Below, piece after piece: positions 31,225-40,500 of a DNA stretch of 64,000 nt. Source of the DNA: a virus. Both the position numbers and the translations under genes were made by a program. Every line of letters begins with the position of its first letter. Positions within the stretch are counted from its first letter, which is position 1. Where the stretch lies: positions 1 to 64,000 of the IMG/VR virus record IMGVR_UViG_3300033149_003459. One strand, written 5' to 3'. The notes beneath the pieces were generated by a model. It was not told the DNA's origin. It did not search any database and saw only the letters and a list, made by a program, of their open reading frames with translations.

Positions 31225-31410
31225 ATGGCCGTCATCAAGGACGCGAAGCGCCACCGGAAGGGCAAGTCCGGCACAAGCAAGTACGGGCGCAACAAGGCGA
31301 AGTGCGAGCGCTACCGGGCTCGCGGCCAGCGGGAGCGGAACAAGGCGCGCAGGGCCGAGAGGCTGCGCAGGCACCTTGAGAGGTGCGCCGCCCGCAGGGC
31401 CGGTGGCTGA
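31225..31410 (+). CDS. very small basic protein
   Basis: A 61-residue protein of about 45 percent Lys/Arg with GGGGAG upstream of ATG. It may bind nucleic acid. It is the last gene before the palindromic promoter at 31413. Confidence 0.55.
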   Translation: MAVIKDAKRHRKGKSGTSKYGRNKAKCERYRARGQRERNKARRAERLRRHLERCAARRAGG

Positions 31411-31412
31411 GG

Positions 31413-31463
31413 TTTACCGCGAGCGCCTATTATAGTATATTATACATGATAATAGGCGCTTGC
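31413..31463 (+). promoter_or_regulatory. sigma70-like promoter overlapped by a 15 bp palindromic operator
   Basis: TTTACC (31413-31418), 17 bp spacer, TATATT (31436-31441). An inverted repeat spans 31419-31433 and 31449-31463 (arm GCGCCTATTAT on one side, ATAATAGGCGC on the other; 14 of 15 positions pair) around an AT loop that itself contains GTATATTATAC. The repeat covers the spacer and -10, the expected location for a repressor site. There is no T-run after it, so it is not a terminator. The first gene downstream encodes an HTH protein, which suggests autoregulation. Confidence 0.6.
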
Positions 31464-31484
31464 GCCGAAAAGGAGTACCCACAG

Positions 31485-31685
31485 ATGGAAAGGGAATGGA
31501 CCATCAAGGAGATAGCGGACGAGCTCGGCATCACGCGGGACGCGGTCCTGAAGATCGCGCGCGGCAAGCTCGGGCTCGGCACTAAGGACGTCGGCATGTG
31601 GTGGTTCACCGCCGACGACGTCTCCAAGATCAAGGCCAACTGCCGGAAGTACCGGCTGGCCCAGCGCCGGCCCGCGAAGGTCTGA
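31485..31685 (+). CDS. small HTH DNA-binding protein (excisionase/MerR-like)
   Basis: A 66-residue protein with AAGGAG 11 bases before ATG 31485. WTIKEIADELGITRDAVLKIA is a clear helix-turn-helix; the remainder (WWFTADDVSKIKANC) forms a short wing and helix as in winged excisionase-like proteins. It is the first gene after the palindromic promoter, so it may repress its own transcription and regulate the sugar genes downstream. Confidence 0.75.
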   Translation: MEREWTIKEIADELGITRDAVLKIARGKLGLGTKDVGMWWFTADDVSKIKANCRKYRLAQRRPAKV

Positions 31686-31696
31686 GGTCCTCCGGC

Positions 31697-32641
31697 ATGG
31701 GGGAACTGAAGGTCGGGCTGTTCGGCGTCGGCAGGATGGGGAGCAACCACCTGCGCGTGCTCAGCGGCATGGACGGGGTCGCCGTCAGGGCGTACGACCC
31801 GGGGGCGGCCTTCTGCCCGCGCGCGCCGTCGGCTGTGATGGTGCCCGGGGCGGGGGAGCTGATGAGGTGGGCCGACGCCGTGGTGGTGGCCACACCGATA
31901 CCGGCTCACTACGGCATAGCGAAGAACGCGCTGCTGAATGGCAAGCCGGTCCTGTGCGAGAAGCCGGTGTGCGGTGACATAGACCAGCTCCGGCACCTGA
32001 TGGAGACGTCGAGGGCACGCAACGTCCTGCTGATGGGCGGCTACGTGGAGCGGTACAACCCGGCCGTCGGCGTGCTCTGCGACCGCGGACGTGCCAGCGT
32101 CGCCATGGTCGAGATGGAGCGCGTCGGGAACGTGCCGGAGGCCGACCGCGTGCCATGCGGCGTGGTGATGGACATAGCCGTGCACGACTACGACCTGCTG
32201 TCGCGGGTGTTCCCCGGGTGCCGCATCCGCGTGGTGCACTCCTCGCTGCTGTTCGACGGCACCGTGGCGGTGCGGGCGGACGTGGTGCTCGGGATGCGCT
32301 GGGCCGGTAGGGACATACCGGTGCACGTGAGGACGAGCTGGGTCGGCCTGCGCAAGCGAAGGCTGATCGGCCTGCACTACCGGCAGTACACGTCCTTCGC
32401 CGACCTGGTCAACAGGCGGGTGTGGACCGTCAACAGGATGACGGGCAGGAGGCGGGTGCGCGACGTCAACGACGGCAGGACGCCCCTTGAGATAGAGCTG
32501 GACCGGTTCGTCGGGATGGTAAAGGACGGCTATCCGGGCGGTCCGGTCCACGTCGGCGAGGAGGCCGTGAGGATAGCGGAGGAGGCGTGCGGTGTCGGCG
32601 CGGCGGCACAGGGGCGGCGACCAGGACGCTGGTTCTGCTGA
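31697..32641 (+). CDS. Gfo/Idh/MocA-family NAD-dependent oxidoreductase
   Basis: A 314-residue protein. The Rossmann motif is GVGRMGSNH near residue 10; VVVATPIPAHY and VLCEKPV near residue 88 are the family signatures, and DIAVHDYDL is the active-site helix. Family members oxidise sugars, often UDP-sugars such as UDP-GlcNAc uronic acid derivatives (WlbA/WbpB type). Pairing with the UDP-sugar 6-dehydrogenase downstream fits that pathway. The aminotransferase of that pathway is not in the window. Confidence 0.85.
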   Translation: MGELKVGLFGVGRMGSNHLRVLSGMDGVAVRAYDPGAAFCPRAPSAVMVPGAGELMRWADAVVVATPIPAHYGIAKNALLNGKPVLCEKPVCGDIDQLRHLMETSRARNVLLMGGYVERYNPAVGVLCDRGRASVAMVEMERVGNVPEADRVPCGVVMDIAVHDYDLLSRVFPGCRIRVVHSSLLFDGTVAVRADVVLGMRWAGRDIPVHVRTSWVGLRKRRLIGLHYRQYTSFADLVNRRVWTVNRMTGRRRVRDVNDGRTPLEIELDRFVGMVKDGYPGGPVHVGEEAVRIAEEACGVGAAAQGRRPGRWFC

Positions 32642-32682
32642 CGTTATCCGTCCTCCTGGTGGCGCTGTCGCTGATCCTGTGA
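32587..32682 (+). CDS. possible 31-residue membrane peptide
   Basis: GTG 32587, with AGGAGG just upstream, opens a frame that is one basic stretch and one hydrophobic helix (LVLLTLSVLLVALSLIL). Its stop overlaps the GTG of the next small membrane protein as GTGA. It is too short to be certain and overlaps the end of the oxidoreductase gene. Confidence 0.35.
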   Translation: MRCRRGGTGAATRTLVLLTLSVLLVALSLIL

Positions 32683-32831
32683 CCGAGGACGGGCGGTCGC
32701 TGCTCCACAGCATCCTGCTGTTCCCGCCGGTCCTGCTGCTCACCATAGTCGGCATGCTGGTGATGGCGTGCAGGGGCGACCTCGTCTGCCTGTGGCGCGA
32801 CATCATCGACCAGTACAGGAGCACGCGGTGA
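32679..32831 (+). CDS. small membrane protein
   Basis: A 50-residue protein with one transmembrane segment (ILLFPPVLLLTIVGMLVM) and a charged C-terminus. It is bracketed by GTGA overlaps with the preceding peptide and the following dehydrogenase, so it is probably translated with them. Role unknown. Confidence 0.5.
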   Translation: MTEDGRSLLHSILLFPPVLLLTIVGMLVMACRGDLVCLWRDIIDQYRSTR

Positions 32832-34117
32832 AGGACAGGGTGACGGTGATCGGACTCGGCCAGATCGGCATCCCGACGGCGCTCGCGTTCGCGCACGCAG
32901 GGATCAAGGTCACCGGGGTAGACAGCGACCCCGGGAGGCTGCGGCAGCTGAAGATGGGCGACTTCTGCGTGCCGGAGCACCTCGACAACCGCGCTGACGA
33001 CCTGCGGTCCATAGGCCTGTCGAGCAGCCTCGACAGCGTCCCGGACGCCGACGCCGTGGTCATCTGCATACCGCTGCTGATGTCCAGGTCGTCCCTGAGG
33101 AGGCCGGTCCCGCATTGGGGGCCGTTCGACAGCCTCGTCAGGCAGGTGGCGGAGCGGCTGACGGCGGGCACGCTGGTGTCCGTCGAGACGACAGTCGTGC
33201 CGGGAACCACACGCCACCGCGTGGCTCCGATGCTTGAGGAGGGCGGACTGTGCGTGGGTGAGGACGTGTGGCTCGTGCACGCGCCTGAGAGGCTGATGCC
33301 GGGCTCCGCCGTCAGGTCGTACAGGTCGACCGCCCGCGTGGTGGGCGGGTGCACGTCCGAGTGCGCGCTGTCCGGGCGGAGCCTGTACCGCCGGGTCGTG
33401 AACAGGGTGGTGCCGGACACGTGCGACATGGCCGAGATGTCGAAGCTCGTGGAGAACGCGCACAGGTACGTCAACATAGCGTTCGCCAACGAGGTGGCGG
33501 TGGCGTGCGACGACTACGGCATCAACGTGCACAGTCTGTACCAGCTCATGGACGCCGTGGCGGCTTCCAGGCGGTTCCTGCGCCACGGTCCAGGCGTCGG
33601 CGGTTCGTGCCTCATGAAGGACACGCAGCTCCTCGCCCACGGCATGGGAGACCCGCAGCTGCTCGACGCGGCGATGCGGGTCAACCTCCACATGCCGTGC
33701 CACGTCGCGGACCTGGTCGTCGAGGCGCTTAATAGCGCTGGCGTGGCGCGCGGGGACGCCGTGGTGGTGCTGCTTGGCACCGCGTACAGGCCCGGTGTGG
33801 CGCTGGACACGAACAGCCCGGCGCGGGTGGTCGGGGACGAGCTCGCGGACTACCATATCGGCGAGATTCGCCTGCACGACCCGCACGTCTCCGCCAACAG
33901 CGGCAGCATCGCTGAGGCGCTGAGCGGCGCTGACTGCGCGGTGTTCCTTGTCAGGCACCCGGAGTACATGTGGGGGGAGATACCGGCTGACGTCATGAAG
34001 GCTATGATGCGGACGCCCATAATAGTCGATGCCTGTGACGCGACGAACCCCGGCATGTACGTGAAAGCCGGTTTCGCGCACGTGGGCGTCGGGACCGGGG
34101 TGCGTGGTGGCGCTTAG
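32828..34117 (+). CDS. UDP-glucose/GDP-mannose dehydrogenase family protein
   Basis: A 429-residue protein from GTG 32828. The N-terminal NAD motif GLGQIG is at residues 9-14, ETTVVPGTT and HAPERLMPG follow, and GPGVGGSCLMKD near residue 257 contains the catalytic Cys. The C-terminal domain has DTNSPARVV and the expected Rossmann-like end. It oxidises C6 of a nucleotide sugar to a uronic acid. Sequence features fit the UDP-N-acetylhexosamine dehydrogenases (WecC/WbpA-like) at least as well as UDP-glucose dehydrogenase; the substrate is not settled. Confidence 0.88.
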   Translation: MKDRVTVIGLGQIGIPTALAFAHAGIKVTGVDSDPGRLRQLKMGDFCVPEHLDNRADDLRSIGLSSSLDSVPDADAVVICIPLLMSRSSLRRPVPHWGPFDSLVRQVAERLTAGTLVSVETTVVPGTTRHRVAPMLEEGGLCVGEDVWLVHAPERLMPGSAVRSYRSTARVVGGCTSECALSGRSLYRRVVNRVVPDTCDMAEMSKLVENAHRYVNIAFANEVAVACDDYGINVHSLYQLMDAVAASRRFLRHGPGVGGSCLMKDTQLLAHGMGDPQLLDAAMRVNLHMPCHVADLVVEALNSAGVARGDAVVVLLGTAYRPGVALDTNSPARVVGDELADYHIGEIRLHDPHVSANSGSIAEALSGADCAVFLVRHPEYMWGEIPADVMKAMMRTPIIVDACDATNPGMYVKAGFAHVGVGTGVRGGA

Positions 34118-34415
34118 GTTCGTCCGGTGGGTGCACAGGGTCCGGCAGCGTCGCCGCGGGCTCACGCGCACGCGCGACCTCATAAACGCCTTGGAGGAGC
34201 TGCGCGGGGCGTATGCCAACTTCTACTGCGAGCTCACCGTCACGCACGGGCGCGGGGAGTGGGCCACGGCGTTCCGCCTCCGTGGCGAGATCCCGTGGAG
34301 GGAGCGCCGGTACACGTTGCGCAGCGACAGCTCGAAGGTCAGCCTCAGCGAGCACCTGGAGCGCACGGTCGCCATGCTGCGGGAGAAGGTGCTTGTGTTG
34401 CATAATCGCGTCTGA
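34104..34415 (+). CDS. hypothetical protein
   Basis: A 103-residue protein beginning at GTG 34104 or GTG 34107, overlapping the dehydrogenase end. It has a basic N-terminus and a helix (TRTRDLINALEELRGAY), then beta strands and a C-terminal helix. No family is recognised. Confidence 0.55.
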   Translation: MVALRFVRWVHRVRQRRRGLTRTRDLINALEELRGAYANFYCELTVTHGRGEWATAFRLRGEIPWRERRYTLRSDSSKVSLSEHLERTVAMLREKVLVLHNRV

Positions 34416-34426
34416 CGGCGTACTAT
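34398..34426 (+). promoter_or_regulatory. putative sigma70-like promoter
   Basis: TTGCAT (34398-34403), exactly 17 bp, then TACTAT (34421-34426). It lies between the sugar-gene operon and the genes leading to the portal, with the next start at 34445. Suitable for head-gene expression. Confidence 0.45.
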
Positions 34427-34444
34427 CACGGTAGAGGTGCAGAG

Positions 34445-34696
34445 ATGAAGGGGATAGGAAAGCATAGCGAGTCCGGACCGGCGCCGAGGCGTATCATCCC
34501 CGTCGGGGACGACGTCCGGGAGGCGTCGCTCGACGACGGGCTGGACCGCAACTTCAGGTCCGACGGCGTGTCGGGCGTCGGGGCGGCCGCAGGCCTGCGC
34601 AGGACGGGGAAGAAGCCGCCGTTCAGCAGCGGGCACTTCCGCGGCGAGGAGCCGCTGGAGAACATCCGCGTGGAGGCCGCAGATGACGAAGGCTGA
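34445..34696 (+). CDS. hypothetical protein upstream of portal
   Basis: An 83-residue hydrophilic, Gly/Arg/Asp-rich and probably disordered protein, with AGAGGTG upstream. First gene after the promoter at 34398. Function unknown. Confidence 0.55.
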   Translation: MKGIGKHSESGPAPRRIIPVGDDVREASLDDGLDRNFRSDGVSGVGAAAGLRRTGKKPPFSSGHFRGEEPLENIRVEAADDEG

Positions 34697-34907
34697 GGTA
34701 GCGGACCAGCGCAAGTGGCAGGCCGAGGATGACGCGCGCGCCCTCGCAGCCGCCGAGCAGATAAAGGCCGACGCCGCAAGGATGGGCCGCGCGAGGGCGG
34801 CGGCCAGGAGGCTCCTCCGGGAGGAGGAGAAGCGCCTGAGCGGCCTGCGGAAGATAACGAAGCCGAAGTCCGCCCGCAAGGGAACCAATTCCGGGGGCAA
34901 GAAATGA
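34683..34907 (+). CDS. hypothetical Ala/Lys/Arg-rich helical protein
   Basis: A 74-residue highly charged helix-forming protein with a basic C-terminus (KPKSARKG). It overlaps its neighbours on both sides. Possibly a small virion or DNA-binding protein. Confidence 0.55.
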   Translation: MTKAEVADQRKWQAEDDARALAAAEQIKADAARMGRARAAARRLLREEEKRLSGLRKITKPKSARKGTNSGGKK

Positions 34908-35155
34908 GCGACATTACCGAGGGCCACAGCACATACCACGGATACGATCCGCGCGACGTCGAGCAGTTCGACACGTGGGAGGAGCAGATGGCGTTCGCCG
35001 AGAGACACGGCGATGCCGGCCTCGTGCAGTCCCTCCTGAGAAGGAAGCCGAGGCACTACACGGCGGTGCGCTCCGGCGGCATGCGCCTCCCTGACGAGGA
35101 CCTTGGCACTGGCACGGACAAGCTGAACAGGCTCATGTCGGGAAAGCGGCAGTAA
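34904..35155 (+). CDS. hypothetical protein
   Basis: An 83-residue protein in an ATGA overlap. An acidic N-terminal half with DVEQFDTWEEQMAFAERHGD is followed by a basic C-terminus. It precedes the portal gene by ~40 bases. No family is recognised. Confidence 0.55.
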   Translation: MSDITEGHSTYHGYDPRDVEQFDTWEEQMAFAERHGDAGLVQSLLRRKPRHYTAVRSGGMRLPDEDLGTGTDKLNRLMSGKRQ

Positions 35156-35198
35156 GTCACTCGGACAGATCAAGTCCCACCACCATTGGAGCGGACGG

Positions 35199-36845
35199 AT
35201 GTACTACCGCAACCGCGAGCAGGAGACAAGGAAGAAGAACTACGCCCGGTTCGAGCGGCTGACGCGGCACGGGTTCTCCATATCGACGGAGACGGCCGTG
35301 AGCGCGCTGTACGTCGTGAACGACGACCCCTTCGGGCGGAGCTACTACCAGAAGGCCATCGGCGAGACGGTGGTCAAGGACCCGGTCACGGGCCAGAACT
35401 ACGTCCAGGAGGAGTGGGCCACCAAGGAGTTCATCGTCGACAACAAGACGCAGCTCGTGAACAAGGCGAGCGCGGACCTCCTGCTCGGCAGGAACCTCGC
35501 CATACGGTGGCCGGAGGGCGCGAGCACGACCGAGGAGCAGGCGCTGTGGCTGGAGGAGCTCCAGACCAGGAACTCCATGCTGACGCTGCTGTACGAGTCG
35601 GCGATAAGGAACAGCTCGCTCGGCGACCAGTTCTACGAGATCACCATCAAAGACGGACGTATCAACATAGACTACGTCAACCCGTACTACGTGGACATCG
35701 AGCACGAGGGGCGCGACGTGAGGTACTACGAGCTGGCCTGGGAGAAGGTCGGACCGGAGGGGAAGCGCCGGATGCCGAGCTGGCTCATGCGCACGCGCAA
35801 GGAGGAGCGGCTCAAGAAGTTCGTCTACAAGAAGATCCACCACCCCGGCTACATCCTGCGCGAGCTGTGGGAGGAGAAGCGGCAGGAGTACTTCCCCGTG
35901 CCGCTCGTTCGCCTGCCCGAGTACGCGGGGCTCGTCGACAGGGCGCTCGCGGACCCCAACATGCGGACGTTCGTCAACTTCGAGGTGGGCGCGGAGACGG
36001 ACAGCAGGGACTCGGTGTACTCCGTGGTGGAGTACACGGGCGTTGACGTCCCCCTCATCGTGCACTGGCCCAACTACCGCATGTTCGACATCTTCGGCGT
36101 CAGCGACGCGGGCATGATCGAGGGCCTGCAGAACGCGCTCAACAACAGGGGCACGCAGCTCAACGACGTCCTGGACAAGCACGCGGACCCGGCGATGTAC
36201 GGGCCGGACAGCTACACCGACACCAACGGGAACCTCACCATGTCCGGTGGCGGTGGCAGGTACTTCCCCATGCCGCCCGACGCGGCCAACCCGCCGGGGT
36301 ACCTGATATGGAACAGCCACCTGCCCGAGTGCCAGGTGGAGATCCTGCGCATCTACGAGTCGATCTGCGCCAACTCGGAGATATCACCGGCGCTGATGGG
36401 CATGGACAAGGGCGGCATCGAGTCGGGGCGCGCCCTCATGTACAAGCTCATACGGTCGCTCGCCATGAAGACGCGCAAGCAGTCCTACATGTACCAGGCC
36501 ATCCGCGACATCGTGGAGATAGCGCAGAAGCTGCAGGCGGCATGGCCCGACGAGAGCACGGTGGTCCAGCCCGAGCCGCGGACGGAGTGGCCGGAGTTGC
36601 TGGAGCCGACGATAGACACCCGCTCGTCGCTCCCGACGGACGTCACCGAGGCCGTGCAGCAGGTGGTCCCGCTGGTGACCAACGGCATACTCGACCGCAA
36701 GACGGCGCTCGCCATCCTCGACAAGTTCTTCGAGGAGATCGAGCCGGAGGAGGTCGAGAAGCGGCTCAGCGAGGAGGACGCGAGGAACGCCGAGGCCGAG
36801 AAGGCCAAGATGAACGAGCTGTTCCGCGGGGTGCCGGTTGAGTGA
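35199..36845 (+). CDS. portal protein
   Basis: A 548-residue protein. It shows SPP1 gp6/phage_portal family traits: an N-terminal YYRNREQETRKKNYARFERL region, KTQLVNKASADLLLGRNLAI, the clip/stem region around YIDIEH-type strands and NALNNRGTQLNDVLDKHADP, then PGYLIWNSHLP and a helical SGRALMYKLIRSLAMKTRKQ crown segment. The dodecameric portal is the DNA entry point and docks the terminase. Its position before the MuF gene is the usual order. Confidence 0.88.
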   Translation: MYYRNREQETRKKNYARFERLTRHGFSISTETAVSALYVVNDDPFGRSYYQKAIGETVVKDPVTGQNYVQEEWATKEFIVDNKTQLVNKASADLLLGRNLAIRWPEGASTTEEQALWLEELQTRNSMLTLLYESAIRNSSLGDQFYEITIKDGRINIDYVNPYYVDIEHEGRDVRYYELAWEKVGPEGKRRMPSWLMRTRKEERLKKFVYKKIHHPGYILRELWEEKRQEYFPVPLVRLPEYAGLVDRALADPNMRTFVNFEVGAETDSRDSVYSVVEYTGVDVPLIVHWPNYRMFDIFGVSDAGMIEGLQNALNNRGTQLNDVLDKHADPAMYGPDSYTDTNGNLTMSGGGGRYFPMPPDAANPPGYLIWNSHLPECQVEILRIYESICANSEISPALMGMDKGGIESGRALMYKLIRSLAMKTRKQSYMYQAIRDIVEIAQKLQAAWPDESTVVQPEPRTEWPELLEPTIDTRSSLPTDVTEAVQQVVPLVTNGILDRKTALAILDKFFEEIEPEEVEKRLSEEDARNAEAEKAKMNELFRGVPVE

Positions 36846-37231
36846 TGCCGGAGTCCGTCGTCAGGGTCCGCAGGCGCGAGCAGGAGGCGCGGTTCTTCAA
36901 CACCGCGTACGCGCTGGTCAGGAGGGCCACCCGCATAGACCCCGTGCTTGAGGGGCGCAGGTTCGCCGAGGCGGTGGACCGGGTGATGTACTCGGACTTC
37001 GGCAGGCTCGCGGATGCCGACGAGGTGGACGCGAGGACCGCGCGCCTGGACGAGCTGACGGAGCGGTATCTGCGGCGGGCGCAGCGGTTCTTCACGCTGT
37101 TCCAGATGTACTGCTACCTGCGCGGGCGTCGCCGTGCGCTGCTTGAGGCCGGGGACTGGATGAAGGATGCGGAGAGGACGCTCTCCAGGGTGGAGGGCAG
37201 GCTGGGGGCCATGCTGGATGGTGAGAGCTGA
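36845..37231 (+). CDS. hypothetical head-region protein
   Basis: A 128-residue, strongly helical, Arg-rich protein in a TGATG overlap with the portal gene. No motif is recognised. It lies between portal and MuF genes and may be a minor head or assembly protein. Confidence 0.6.
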   Translation: MPESVVRVRRREQEARFFNTAYALVRRATRIDPVLEGRRFAEAVDRVMYSDFGRLADADEVDARTARLDELTERYLRRAQRFFTLFQMYCYLRGRRRALLEAGDWMKDAERTLSRVEGRLGAMLDGES

Positions 37232-37547
37232 ACTGACGGTGAGCAACGGCGTCGTGGATGGCGTCGACGTCAACGGCCACGCCCTCGACCCGAGGGTCTG
37301 CGCCGGTGCCACGCTTGCGGTCCGGGCGTACATGCGCGTCATAGAGCTCGTCCCCACCATCGTGGTGGATGAGGCCACCGACGGCCGCGGCTCGTTCCGC
37401 ATACACATCCGAGAGTACCCGTGGGGGAGGGAGCCGTGGCTCCGCGGTGCCGGGGCCATGCTGGTGGAGTCGCTCCGCGACCTGCAGGCGATGTCCATCG
37501 GGGACCTTGAGCTCGTGATCAACGGCGCGCGGGTCCGCGGGGGCTGA
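37218..37547 (+). CDS. hypothetical protein
   Basis: A 109-residue protein from ATG 37218 inside the end of the previous gene. Beta-rich start (AELTVSNGVVDGVDVNG) and a helix near the C-terminus. Unassigned. Confidence 0.6.
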   Translation: MVRAELTVSNGVVDGVDVNGHALDPRVCAGATLAVRAYMRVIELVPTIVVDEATDGRGSFRIHIREYPWGREPWLRGAGAMLVESLRDLQAMSIGDLELVINGARVRGG

Positions 37548-37550
37548 CGG

Positions 37551-40500
37551 ATGCCGCGGCCGCCCGGATGGTACGTCAACGGAATGAACGAGACGCTTGA
37601 GGACTCCATCAGGCGGATGAAGCGCTTCAACGCCCGGTACAACCGGGAGATGCACACGCTCTTCCAGGCCGAGGAGGCGTTCAGGAGGACGAACTGGGAG
37701 GCGATGAGCGTCCGCGATAAGAAGCAGATGGTCCGTAGGGCCATAGGCCACCGGGTCGACGACATGGGCAAGATCCACATCCTGTGCAAGGACGGCAAGA
37801 CGCGGCGCTACGACGCCGACAAGTGGTCGGAGACCATGGCGCGCACGCGCAGCCGGGCGCTGCAGGAGGAGGGCCTGCACAACGAGATGGCCCGCCACGG
37901 GCTCGACCTCGTGATGGTCAGCGTCGGCGGGTCAGGCGACCCGTGCCGGTTCTGGGAGGGGAAGGTCCTGTCGATAGCCGGGAAGACGCCGGGCTACCAG
38001 ACCGTGGCCGCGGCCCGCCGCGAGCACATCTTCCACCCCAACTGCGTGGTCGACGGGCAGGTTCCGGTCCACACGGTCGACGGGCTCGTTCCGATAAAAG
38101 AGGTGAGGGTCGGCGACCTTGTCCTCACACACCGAAGAAGGTACAAGAAGGTAGCCAGCACGATGACCCGCAGCGCGCTTGTCGGTGAGAAGTACGTGCG
38201 CATCAGATTTAACGGGTCGATAAGGTTCCCATCCGTGACGGGGGAGCACCCGGTCCTGACCGGTTCTGGCTGGAAGCGCGCCGTTGATGTAGAGCCTGGG
38301 GACAAAGTGTATGTTCTTCATGATCATGACTGCCCACAGTGCGGACGGCCAGTGTTCGTTGGCCACGAGTTTTGCGGCCTATCATGTAAGAGCAGGTATC
38401 ATATAATCAGGAATACCACTGCCGGAAGATATGATGACGCCCGGAAAAAGCATTCCAGGACAATGAAACGTCTATATAGAAGTGGGGCCATTACCGCAGC
38501 TACCGAGAAGGCGCATGAGGCCACACGTGCGCTCGTGAGGGAGGGGCGGCACCCCTTCCAGCGACCGGACAACCACCTCAAGGCGGCGAGGGCGCTCGGA
38601 AGCAGGGGCAAGACGTCGTTCATAGAGCGCAAGATATGCTGGCTGCTCGAACAGAAAGGCATGTCGTTTGAGGCTCAATACTGTTTTAACAGAAGGGTGT
38701 CGTTCAAGAACGGACAGCCGCGCAGGTATTTTATTGACGTCGCCATACCAGAATATAGGATAGCGATAGAGTGCGACGGCGCGTACTGGCACGCTAACAC
38801 GGATGAAGACGCGAAGCGGCAGCAGGAGATTGAGGATGCCGGATGGACGGTTGTTAGGTTCAGTGAAAAACAGATACGGAACGACCTTCAATCGTGCGGC
38901 CGTGTCATAGACAGGCTGCTCAGGAACCACCGACGTGAATATCGGCTCATGGCGATTCCCGTCAGGGCGGTTGAGGTACGCGAGCTGAGGAGGAATCGGA
39001 AAGTTTACAACCTCTCCGTGGTTGAGGACGAGAGTTACCTGATCGGGAAATGCGGGTGGGCGGTCCATAATTGCGTGCACAGCACGAGCCCGTTCATAGT
39101 CGGCGGGGGCGAGGAGCAGGAGATCATCGGGCGCGACGACCTGCCCGACGCCGCGAGGGAGCAGTTCCTTGGGAACCCAGACCTGCTGCCCCGCGCCACG
39201 GTGGCGCTGAACCGGCTCGGAGCGGTGGTGCACGAGGCCACGCGGGACGAGTTCACCGGGCTGCGGGAGCTCCTGCGGGAGTCGGACTCGCTGTCCGGCG
39301 TGCGGCTCGACGAGGACGCGCTTGAGCTCAGGGTGGGCGGGGGCTTCGACCCGAGCGACTCCAACATGCGCAGCCTGATAAGGGAGGCGAACAGGCACGA
39401 CATACGGGTCCGGTTCCCGGAGGGGGACACCGGGAGGCTGCTGCAGGCGAGGATGCTGCGCGTCCTTGACGAGCCGTTCGCGTCGAAGGGGTTCTCCGGT
39501 CCGGGGTACGTGGCCGACATACGCAAGGTCTCCAGGCACCATTTCGCGTCAGGGGTGACGCGCGACAGCTACGCGGCGTTCGCGCACGACTACGCGGCCC
39601 TCCTCGACCGCTACCGGCAGTTCGGCGTCCCGCCGACCATGGTAAGCAGGATGCAGGCTGGCAGGGTGATGGAGTACTCCGAGCGGGCGGCGCAGCGGTA
39701 CAGGTGGTCCACCACGGTCAAGGGCATCGACAGCCTGAGGATGACGCGCGTCCGCCTGGAGCCGAGGGCGTTCTTCTCGCAGAACAGCGACGACGTCATA
39801 AGGGAGGTCCTCGGCGCCGGGCTGGACCCGAAGCACGCGATGACCGAGGTCCGGTTCACGGTCCCGCCGTCTGACGCGTACCACGTGGCGAACCTCAACA
39901 GGCACCTCAGCGAGCTCGGCTACCTGCCCGACATGCGGCACTCCGACACGCTCGCGCGCATCAACACGGGCGACAAGCGCTTCGCCCGCCGCGCGCTGCG
40001 GGACTGGGACGCCAAGAACAAGAAGTACCGGCTGCTGTACAAGCGGCTCGGCATCGAGGGCGCGTTCGACAAGCTCATCGACCCGGAGATGAGCCTGCTG
40101 CGCGGGGAGATCGAGTCCGCGGTCGACAGCCTCCTCAACGCCCGGACGGTGGCCGCTAAGGGGCTGTCCGAGGGGATGGTCACCCCGTGGATGAGCCGGG
40201 CCGAGGCGAACAGGCTGTGCCCCGTTAGGGACGCGCAGAAAGTAGTGGACCTCGGGACCAACAGGCCTTCCTCCGGTCAGGCGGCGCTCGTGTGGGACGA
40301 CATCAGATCGTGGAAGGGGTCGTCGACGGGGTACAGGATGCAGGAGCGGTTCCTGCTCGGCGACAGGTCGTACACCGGCGGGGACAGGGGGCAGTTCTTC
40401 GACGAGGGGATACGCAGGCTGAACGCCTTCGTCGCCAACGGTCCTAAGTACCGCGGGATGATATCGCGCGGGATCGAGACGAGGGGCGAGCTCGCGCGCA

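Noticed and set aside
31430-34219. An antisense open frame of ~930 residues opposite the sugar genes
   Set aside because: Same reason: shadow of two clear + strand enzymes with intact motifs; no start signal or promoter on the minus strand.
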